This document shows, piece by piece, positions 58,925 through 64,000 of a stretch of 64,000 nt of DNA. The translations under genes were made by a program, and so were the position numbers. This DNA comes from Solirubrobacteraceae bacterium. GTDB lineage: Bacteria > Actinomycetota > Thermoleophilia > Solirubrobacterales > Solirubrobacteraceae. Under the pieces are notes generated by a model. The model saw only the letters and a list, made by a program, of their open reading frames with translations. It ran no database searches and had not been told where the DNA came from. Within the stretch, counting starts at the first letter, position 1. Every line of letters starts with the position of its first letter. The DNA is taken from contig JALNWQ010000004.1 of NCBI GenBank assembly GCA_023230855.1, positions 258,031-322,030 of the forward strand, given 5' to 3'.

Positions 58925-58940
58925 ATATCCTAGTGGATAT
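58925..58940. promoter_or_regulatory. Dyad and -10 box upstream of the Xre gene
   Basis: ATATCC and GGATAT, a 6-bp inverted repeat with a 4-nt spacer. The minus-strand -10 box TAGGAT (58927-58932) lies inside it, 7 nt before the ATG at 58919, so Xre binding would cover the promoter. Confidence 0.6.
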
Positions 58941-59000
58941 ATGCGGTCGGCATCGTGCGCGCGCGTGCCGGAACGGCTCGATGCACGCGCCGCCGCGGGC

Positions 59001-59846
59001 TCAGCCTCCCGTCCCGGCCCCGGTGATCCCGCCGTCGAGCGGGATGATCGCGCCGGTGACGTACGCGCCGGCGCGGGAGCTGAGGAAGGCGACCATGCCG
59101 GCCGCGTCCTCCAGCCGGCCGAACCGGCGCAGCGGGACCTCGGCCACGGCCTTCGCGGTGGCGTCCGGGTCCTGCACGACGAACTTCGTCATCCGGCTGA
59201 CGAACGGCCCCGGGGCGATCGCGTTGACGGTGATCGACTCCGGCGCCAGGCGCCGGGCGAGGTGGCGGGTCAACTGGTGCACCGCCGCCTTGCTCGCGCT
59301 GTAGCTGTAGTTCTCCATCGGCGGGGTGCGCAGCCCGTCGATCGACCCGAGCATGATCACCCGGGCCGGGTCGTCCTCGGACGCGGCCGCGCGCAACGCC
59401 GGGAGCAGGCCCACCGTCAGGTGGAACACGCCCTCGACGTTCGTGTGCATCACGCGGTCCCAGCCCTCGGGACCGAACGCCTCGAGCTCGGCGCCCCAGG
59501 TGACCCCGGCGTTGTTCACCAGCACGTCCAGGCGGCCGTCGACGGCGGCCGACACCGCGGCGGCGAGCGCCCGCGCTCCCTCCGGCGTCGACACGTCGCC
59601 GGGCACGCCGATCGCGTCGCCGGCCTCGCGCAGCTCCGCGACGGTCTCCTCGACCGCCGGCGCCTTGCGCGACGACACGACGACCCGCGCGCCGGCGGCG
59701 ACGAGGCCGTCGGCCATCATCCGGCCGATCCCGCTCGTCCCGCCCGTGATGAGGAACGTCTTGCCCGCGACGTCGAACCACGACGCCGGATCCATCGCGG
59801 GAGCCGTCGCCGGCCCGTCCGCGCCGCCCACGCCGGAGGCGGTCAT
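59001..59846 (-). CDS. Short-chain dehydrogenase/reductase, FabG-like
   Basis: A 281-residue SDR. A 25-residue low-complexity start precedes FDVAGKTFLITGGTSGIGRMMADGLVAAGARVVVSSR (about 27-62); the basic Arg/Lys after strand two suggests NADP. NNAGVTWGAELE, the active site MLGSIDGLRTPPMENYSYSASKAAVHQL with Ser, Tyr and Lys, and NAIAPGPFVSRMT follow. The ending VAFLSSRAGAYVTGAIIPLDGG is typical of FabG-like reductases. ATGA overlap couples it to the upstream saccharopine-dehydrogenase-like gene. Confidence 0.9.
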   Translation of the reverse strand: MTASGVGGADGPATAPAMDPASWFDVAGKTFLITGGTSGIGRMMADGLVAAGARVVVSSRKAPAVEETVAELREAGDAIGVPGDVSTPEGARALAAAVSAAVDGRLDVLVNNAGVTWGAELEAFGPEGWDRVMHTNVEGVFHLTVGLLPALRAAASEDDPARVIMLGSIDGLRTPPMENYSYSASKAAVHQLTRHLARRLAPESITVNAIAPGPFVSRMTKFVVQDPDATAKAVAEVPLRRFGRLEDAAGMVAFLSSRAGAYVTGAIIPLDGGITGAGTGG

Positions 59847-61081
59847 CGGTCGGCCCCGGCGAGCGCGGCGGTCCCGTCGACGGACGACGACGTCGACCGG
59901 GCCGACGCCTGGCGGACGTCGCCGCCCGGGGCCGGGCTCGCGGCCACCGGGCCGGCGGCGTGGGCCGACCCCGCGGTCGCGGATCCCCCGCCGACCTCGA
60001 CGACCCCGGCCTGGGCGCATCCGCGGACCAGGGCGTCGATCCCGAACGCCTCGACCGGACCGGCGGCGCCGGCGCCGCGGCCACGGCCGGCGGCGAGCTC
60101 GGCGGCGCCCCACGCCAGGGCGCCCGCCGTGACGTCGTAGACGTTGGGGCCCTGCAGGACGACCTCGGACCGCAGCCGGCCGCCGTCGTCGAACGCCCGC
60201 GCGACGACGTGGGTGCCGGAGCGGCGTCGCTCCGCCTCGTCCGGGCCGCCGGTCGACCCGGGGACGAGGCGGCCGATGAGCCTCGCGACCGCGTCGGCGA
60301 GCCGCGGGGCCGCCGCGATCCGCCCGAACTGCGCGGCGATCGGCGTCGCCGCGCCCAGGCCGCCCTGGTACACGTCGACGTCCCGCAGCCACGGGAACGA
60401 CCGCGGGAGCGTGAGCACCTCGGACGACCCGAGCGTGAGGGCGGGCGCCCGCTCGCCCTGCACGTCGAATCGCCGGACCCGGGCGCCGCACCGCTCGTCG
60501 ACGACCCGGCCGTCGCGGTACGTGAAGCCCGGTCGCGTCAGCACGCCGCCCGCCGACGCCTTCGTCCCGCCGCTCAACGGCGTGCGCGGGTCGCCGAGGA
60601 AGAAGTAGCCGACGTCGACCCGCGTCGCCGCCGACCCGGCCCGCTCGAGCGCCAGCGCCCCGGCGAGGTTGCCGGGCACGAAGTCGTAGCCCAGCGCGGG
60701 CAGCAGCAACGCCCCGCGCGCAGCGGCGCGCGACGACGGGTCGCCGAAGACCTCGCGGACGAACGGCGCCTCGCCGGTGCTGTCGACGTAGTGCGCGCCG
60801 GCCGCGATCGCGGCCTCGAGCGCGACGTGGCCCACCCGCAGGAACGGCCCGACCGTCGTGATGAGCACGTCCCCCTCGGACAGCAGGTCGCCAATCGACG
60901 CCGGATCGTCCAGGTCGATCCGGGCGGTGTCGTCGGCCGACAGGCCCAGATCGTCGGCCAGACGCGCGAGCCGGTCGGCCGACCGGCCGGCGAGCAGTGG
61001 CGCGATCCCGTGGTCGAGCAGGCGGCGGGCGGTGAGGGTGCCGGTGAAGCCCGTGGCTCCCAGCAGGACGACGCGACTCAT
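59843..61081 (-). CDS. Saccharopine-dehydrogenase-like NAD(P)-binding protein
   Basis: A 412-residue protein with the N-terminal Rossmann fold of the saccharopine dehydrogenase/LYS9-like group: MSRVVLLGATGFTGTLTARRLLDHGIAPLLAGRSADRL. VLITTVGPFLRVGHVALEAAIAAGAHYVDSTGEAPFVREVF (about 70-110) is the conserved second motif. LLLPALGYDFVPGNLAGALAL follows. Members act as trans-acting enoyl reductases in mycobacterial lipids, among other roles; the substrate here is unknown. The last 60 residues are Gly/Ala/Ser-rich. The ATG at 61081 has a TANNNT box at 8 nt. Divergent from the acyl-CoA synthetase. Confidence 0.85.
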   Translation of the reverse strand: MSRVVLLGATGFTGTLTARRLLDHGIAPLLAGRSADRLARLADDLGLSADDTARIDLDDPASIGDLLSEGDVLITTVGPFLRVGHVALEAAIAAGAHYVDSTGEAPFVREVFGDPSSRAAARGALLLPALGYDFVPGNLAGALALERAGSAATRVDVGYFFLGDPRTPLSGGTKASAGGVLTRPGFTYRDGRVVDERCGARVRRFDVQGERAPALTLGSSEVLTLPRSFPWLRDVDVYQGGLGAATPIAAQFGRIAAAPRLADAVARLIGRLVPGSTGGPDEAERRRSGTHVVARAFDDGGRLRSEVVLQGPNVYDVTAGALAWGAAELAAGRGRGAGAAGPVEAFGIDALVRGCAQAGVVEVGGGSATAGSAHAAGPVAASPAPGGDVRQASARSTSSSVDGTAALAGADR

Positions 61082-61089
61082 GGCGACGA

Positions 61090-61095
61090 ACGGTA
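61090..61095 (-). promoter_or_regulatory. -10 box, probable leaderless promoter of the saccharopine-dehydrogenase-like gene
   Basis: Minus-strand TACCGT, 8 nt before the ATG at 61081. Confidence 0.45.
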
Positions 61096-61123
61096 GTTGC
61101 CTTCGGGAACCACTGTCAAACAT

Positions 61124-61158
61124 TCCATTGGACTTTCTGTTCGATTTTGGTCTATGGT
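61124..61158 (+). promoter_or_regulatory. Promoter of the acyl-CoA synthetase gene with a small palindrome
   Basis: TTGGAC (61128-61133) and TATGGT (61153-61158) are 19 nt apart; TCTATG at 61151 would give 17. The -10 box is 6 nt before the GTG at 61165, consistent with a leaderless message. TCCATTGGA (61124-61132) is a 9-bp palindrome overlapping the -35. The whole 61105-61155 stretch is AT-rich for this genome. Confidence 0.5.
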
Positions 61159-61164
61159 CGCTCC

Positions 61165-62970
61165 GTGAGCTCGCCGACCGCACCGCTCTCCACCACCTCG
61201 ACGCCGCCCGGGCACGGCTCCGCGACGGTCGCCGCGGCGTTCCGCGCGACCGTCCGCGACCGGCCCGACGAACCGGCGCTGCGGGCCTTCGGGCACGAGG
61301 GCGCGCTCACCTGGTCGGCCTACGACCGGCGGGTCCGCCGGGTCGCCGCCGGCCTCGCCCGGCTGGGGATCGGGCACGGCGACACCGTCGGGATGCTCCT
61401 GCTCAACCGCCCGGCGTTCCACGTCGTCGACACCGCCTCGATCCACCTGGGCGCGGTGCCGTTCTCGCTCTACCTCACGTCGTCGCCGGAGCAGCTCGAG
61501 TACCTCGTCCGCCACTCCGGGTGCCGCGTGCTCGTCGTCGAGCCGACGCTGCTGGAGCGCGTCCGCGGCCTCGACGCGCCGACCCTCGAGACGATCGTCG
61601 TCGCCGACGTCGACGGTGAGGGCCCGGCGGACGCCGCAGGCGCCGACCTCACCCTCGACGGGCTCGAGGCGCTCGGCGACGCGAACGCCGGGTTCGACCT
61701 CGACGCGGCCGTCGCCGCCGTCCGCCCCGACGACGTCGCGACGCTCATCTACACGTCGGGCACCACCGGCCCGCCGAAGGGCGTGGAGATGACCCACGCC
61801 AACCTCATGACCGTCCTGGAGTCCTGCCAGGACCGGGCGCCGTTCCGCGAGCACGGCGCGACGGTGTCCTACCTGCCCCACGCCCACATGGCCGACCGGC
61901 TCATCGCGCACTACCTCGCGATCTACACCGGCTGGGAGCTGACGACCGTCGCCGACCCGCGCCAGGTCATGGCCGCCGTCGCCGAGGTCCGGCCGACGTG
62001 GTTCATGGGCGTCCCGCGGATCTGGGAGAAGCTCCGCGCCGGCCTGCTGGCGAGCTTCCAGGCGCTGGAGCCGGCGCAGCGTGACGCCGTCGAGGGGGCG
62101 CTCGAGCGGTCGCTCGCGGTCGTGCGCCGCGCCGACGAGGAGACGGGGATCGTGCCCGCCGACGTCCTCGGGGAGCTGTCCGAGCAGGACGCCGCCGCGC
62201 TACGCGGCATCGCCGGCCGGCTCGGGTTCGACCGGCTCGACCTGCTGCTGTCCGGCGCCGCGCCGCTCGCCCGTGGCGTCCACGAGTTCTTCCTCGCCCT
62301 CGGCCTGCCGCTCGGCGAGGGCTGGGGGATGTCGGAGACCGGGTCGCTCGGCACCGTCCAACCCCCCGGCGCGACCCGCATCGAGACGATCGGCCACGTC
62401 ATGCCCCGCGGCGAGCTGCGGATCGCCGACGACGGCGAGATCCTCGTCCGCGGACCGCACGTCACCCCCGGCTACCGCGACGACCCGGAGCGCACCGCCG
62501 AGGCGATCGACGCCGACGGTTGGCTGCACACCGGCGACGTCGCCCGCCGCGCCGGCGCGATGCGCGACGACGCCAAGACGAACGGGCCGGCTGCGCAGCA
62601 GCGCCTCGACGCCGTCGTCCGTCGTGCTCGCCGCGACCCCGCCAGCACCCTGCAGGGGTGGCCGGGCTGGCTGCGCCGGGATGGCGACCTGCCGGTACGC
62701 GGCGGCGACTGGGAGCACTTCCTGCAGGTCCACCGTCTGCCCACCGACCACGAGCTCGCCGACGCCCAGACCCGCCGCTGGCTCCGCGACGCCACCGCTC
62801 TCTGGTTCGGCACCCCGCTGGCCGCCGTCGAGCTCACCGACCCCGCCGGCCGCTACGTCGACGTCCCCCTCCATGCCCCCTCGCTGCGACGCCGCGGCGA
62901 CCGAACCCGCTCCCCCTGGCGCAGCACCACGCCCCGCCGACGCAGCCGACCCGAAAGCGGAAATGATTGA
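61165..62970 (+). CDS. Long-chain acyl-CoA synthetase with its C-terminal domain replaced
   Basis: A 601-residue open frame whose first 464 residues are a normal AMP-binding acyl-CoA synthetase of the FadD15/FAA1-like type. They include LIYTSGTTGPPKGVEMTHAN (about 194-213), YLPHAHMADRLIAHYLA, FMGVPRIWEKL, LSGAAPLARGVHEFF, GWGMSETGSLGTV and DGWLHTGDVARR. The sequence should continue into DDGYVTIxDRKKELI and the C-terminal lid with its catalytic Lys. Instead, homology stops at about 62556 and unrelated sequence follows. Without the lid the thioester step should fail, so I regard the gene as damaged though open. GTG start. Confidence 0.78.
   Translation: MSSPTAPLSTTSTPPGHGSATVAAAFRATVRDRPDEPALRAFGHEGALTWSAYDRRVRRVAAGLARLGIGHGDTVGMLLLNRPAFHVVDTASIHLGAVPFSLYLTSSPEQLEYLVRHSGCRVLVVEPTLLERVRGLDAPTLETIVVADVDGEGPADAAGADLTLDGLEALGDANAGFDLDAAVAAVRPDDVATLIYTSGTTGPPKGVEMTHANLMTVLESCQDRAPFREHGATVSYLPHAHMADRLIAHYLAIYTGWELTTVADPRQVMAAVAEVRPTWFMGVPRIWEKLRAGLLASFQALEPAQRDAVEGALERSLAVVRRADEETGIVPADVLGELSEQDAAALRGIAGRLGFDRLDLLLSGAAPLARGVHEFFLALGLPLGEGWGMSETGSLGTVQPPGATRIETIGHVMPRGELRIADDGEILVRGPHVTPGYRDDPERTAEAIDADGWLHTGDVARRAGAMRDDAKTNGPAAQQRLDAVVRRARRDPASTLQGWPGWLRRDGDLPVRGGDWEHFLQVHRLPTDHELADAQTRRWLRDATALWFGTPLAAVELTDPAGRYVDVPLHAPSLRRRGDRTRSPWRSTTPRRRSRPESGND
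62560..62970 (+). other. Unrelated tail fused to the acyl-CoA synthetase
   Basis: About 136 codons from the ATG at 62560, in frame with the synthetase. QRLDAVVRRARRDPASTLQGWPGWLRRDGDLPVRGGDWEHFLQVHRLPTDHELADAQTRRW looks like genuine protein with alternating helices and aromatic residues. The last 30 residues degenerate into Arg/Ser. I do not recognise a family. It could be a piece of another gene joined by deletion. Confidence 0.45.
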
Positions 62971-62995
62971 GTTGCGGAAATGAATGGGTTACTGT
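62957..62995 (+). promoter_or_regulatory. Promoter and direct repeat upstream of the HigB-like gene
   Basis: GCGGAAATGA occurs at 62957-62966 and 62974-62983, a 17-bp-period direct repeat. TTGAGT (62967-62972), a 17-nt spacer and TACTGT (62990-62995) form a plausible promoter 9 nt before the ATG at 63005. A HigA-type repressor could use the repeats. Confidence 0.5.
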
Positions 62996-63004
62996 GGGGA
63001 TGGC

Positions 63005-63364
63005 ATGTGGACGGTGCTCTTCAGTCCCGAGGCCGAGGAGTGGCTCGAGACCCTTGCCGACGCGGAATACGCGTCGATCATGGCCGCGATTGGGCTGCTC
63101 GAAGAGGTAGGACCCACGCTCGGCCGCCCGGCCGTCGACACGATCACCGGAAGCCGCCACAGCAACATGAAAGAGCTCCGCTCTTTCGGTGGCCACCTCC
63201 GGGCGCTCTTCGCCTTTGACCCCCAGCGCCAGGCGCTCGTGCTGCTCGGCGGCAACAAGGCCGGCAACTGGACCGGTTGGTACGAGCAGAACATTCCGGC
63301 GGCCGACGACCTCTATGACGACTACCTCCGCTACCTCAAGCAGCAGAACGAGGACGACCGATGA
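63005..63364 (+). CDS. RelE/HigB-family toxin (phage-derived Gp49-like)
   Basis: A 119-residue toxin. MWTVLFSPEAEEWLETLADAEYASIMAAIGLLEEVGPTLGRPAVDTITGSRHSNMKELRS and then GGHLRALFAFDPQRQALVLLGGNKAGNWTGWYEQNIPAADDLYDDYL are the hallmark segments of the HigB/Gp49-like group. They include the RALFAFDPxRxAxLLxGGDK core with the likely ribonuclease Arg and Lys. Toxin-first order and the 4-nt overlap with an Xre antitoxin gene fit HigBA. ATG at 63005; a further in-frame start lies at 62984. Codon use is less GC-rich than the neighbours. Confidence 0.92.
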   Translation: MWTVLFSPEAEEWLETLADAEYASIMAAIGLLEEVGPTLGRPAVDTITGSRHSNMKELRSFGGHLRALFAFDPQRQALVLLGGNKAGNWTGWYEQNIPAADDLYDDYLRYLKQQNEDDR

Positions 63365-63690
63365 ACGCCCCGAAGACCCTTGCTGAGATCCGTGCGCAGC
63401 GGACCATCACGCCGCAGATGCGCGAGCAGATCGCTGAGGAGCGCGAGCTCCTCAGTGCTGAGATCGCCCTGCACGATTTGCGCGAGCGCGCAGGCGTCAG
63501 TCAGAGCGACCTCGCCGAACGCCTCCAGATCAGTCGCCCCCGCGTCTCCGCAATCGAGCGCAACGGCGAAGACCTCCGCCTCTCCACCATCGGTCGCTAC
63601 GTCGAAGCGCTCGGCGGCCGTATGCGCCTGGTCGCCACCATCAACGGCGAAGACATCGACATCGTCCCGAGCCGAACCAGCAACGCCTAG
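63361..63690 (+). CDS. HigA-like Xre-family antitoxin
   Basis: A 109-residue antitoxin. The N-terminal 45 residues (KTLAEIRAQRTITPQMREQIAEERELLSAEIALHDLRE) wrap the toxin in related complexes. AGVSQSDLAERLQISRPRVSAIERNGEDLRLSTIGRYVEALGGRMRLVATI is the HTH of the HigA/phage-Xre type, ending in the beta-strand used for dimerisation. ATG at 63361 overlaps the toxin stop (ATGA). It should repress the operon through the repeats at 62957. Its base composition is lower in GC, suggesting acquisition by transfer. Confidence 0.92.
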   Translation: MNAPKTLAEIRAQRTITPQMREQIAEERELLSAEIALHDLRERAGVSQSDLAERLQISRPRVSAIERNGEDLRLSTIGRYVEALGGRMRLVATINGEDIDIVPSRTSNA

Positions 63691-63817
63691 CACCCCCTCG
63701 GGGCGACGACGCCCCGGAGCCCTCACCCGGAGGGGACGGGCATCATGCGGCCCCGGAGGGAAGCGCCGACCGGTGCGCCGACCGGGCCGGCGCCAATCGC
63801 GCGCTCACGCCGGCACC

Positions 63818-64000
63818 GCGTTGCTGCTGGAGGTCGGCGAGGCGCCGCTCGGCCCGGTCGACGCGCTGCTGGACGCTGGCCGGCGTTTCGAGGCCGACCT
63901 TCTACTCGTACTTCCAGGACAAGCGCGCGCTCATCCTGGCGCTGGGGGACGGCTTCGAGGCGGATGCACGGACCGCGGCCCAGCCGTGGCTGCGCAACGA
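63818..64000 (+). pseudogene. TetR-family regulator, frameshifted and cut by window edge
   Basis: Two frames together give a TetR HTH. ALLLEVGEAPLGPVDALLDA is in the frame of 63818-63877, and AGVSRPTFYSYFQDKRALILALGDGF runs in the next frame from 63879. The join needs removal of one G at about 63878. The second piece is the recognition helix and first core helix of the EthR-like branch. No start codon connects cleanly upstream. A real frameshift or a base error would look the same. Confidence 0.55.

Noticed and set aside
1..64000. tRNA, rRNA, riboswitch, insertion sequence or prophage genes
   Set aside because: I found no cloverleaf-like sequence, no transposase, integrase or phage structural proteins, and no conserved riboswitch core. 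Absence by eye is not proof; tRNAscan and Rfam searches would settle it.

Overview
The window is about 64 kb of very GC-rich DNA from an actinobacterium. Overlapping GTGA/ATGA stop-starts, frequent GTG starts, a fadA2/fabG4/htdX-like lipid cassette, Ser/Thr kinase signalling and a dispersed glycan set with a FlgD-Ig anchor protein fit Thermoleophilia (Solirubrobacterales, Patulibacter-like). That placement is inference. I saw no rRNA, tRNA, CRISPR array, insertion sequence or intact prophage. Both ends are cut: an undecaprenyl-diphosphatase gene on the left and a TetR-like gene on the right.

1-34 kb is largely cell-surface glycan territory, interleaved with other genes. It holds UppP, a DegT-type sugar aminotransferase, a DUF354 protein, a membrane nucleotide-sugar dehydratase, a LytR_C protein, a FlgD-Ig membrane protein translationally coupled to an O-antigen ligase and a GT-C-like membrane protein, several glycosyltransferases, a Wzx-type flippase and, near 34 kb, the initiating sugar-phosphate transferase. 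Interspersed are an aldehyde dehydrogenase, a Phd/VapC toxin-antitoxin pair, a PASTA-less Ser/Thr kinase and secreted proteins of unknown function. A graveyard of three gene fragments lies at 26.4-27.1 kb.

28-32 kb carries a compact minus-strand operon: phosphotransferase, a lipocalin/CrtC-like protein, a 7-TM protein and a TetR regulator. A paralogue of the 7-TM protein stands alone at 57 kb with its own promoter and operator-like dyad.

35-47 kb has secreted enzymes (PI-PLC-like with a lectin-like tail, clan GH-A hydrolase-like protein, polysaccharide deacetylase, lytic transglycosylase fused to a peptidase-like domain), core metabolism (transketolase, inorganic pyrophosphatase, an SDR) and a divergent MarR/ABC-exporter pair with two MarR-type operators. 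47.5-51.4 kb is a thiolase, long FabG and MaoC cassette. 51-58 kb holds a Uma2 protein, an MFS exporter with a lipoprotein, an ABC-F protein and the 7-TM paralogue. 58-64 kb is an accessory end: an Xre/nucleotidyltransferase pair, an SDR/saccharopine-dehydrogenase-like pair, an acyl-CoA synthetase whose C-terminal domain is replaced by unrelated sequence, a HigBA-type pair of lower GC, and a frameshifted TetR.

The most interesting signals are regulatory. A TANNNT hexamer sits 6-9 nt upstream of at least twelve start codons, pointing to widespread leaderless transcription. A 45-bp tandem-dyad motif occurs twice, 13 kb apart. A CCTACCG-N-CGGTAG dyad is shared by two genes likely to act on acyl thioesters. 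A 27-bp perfect palindrome covers an antitoxin start codon.
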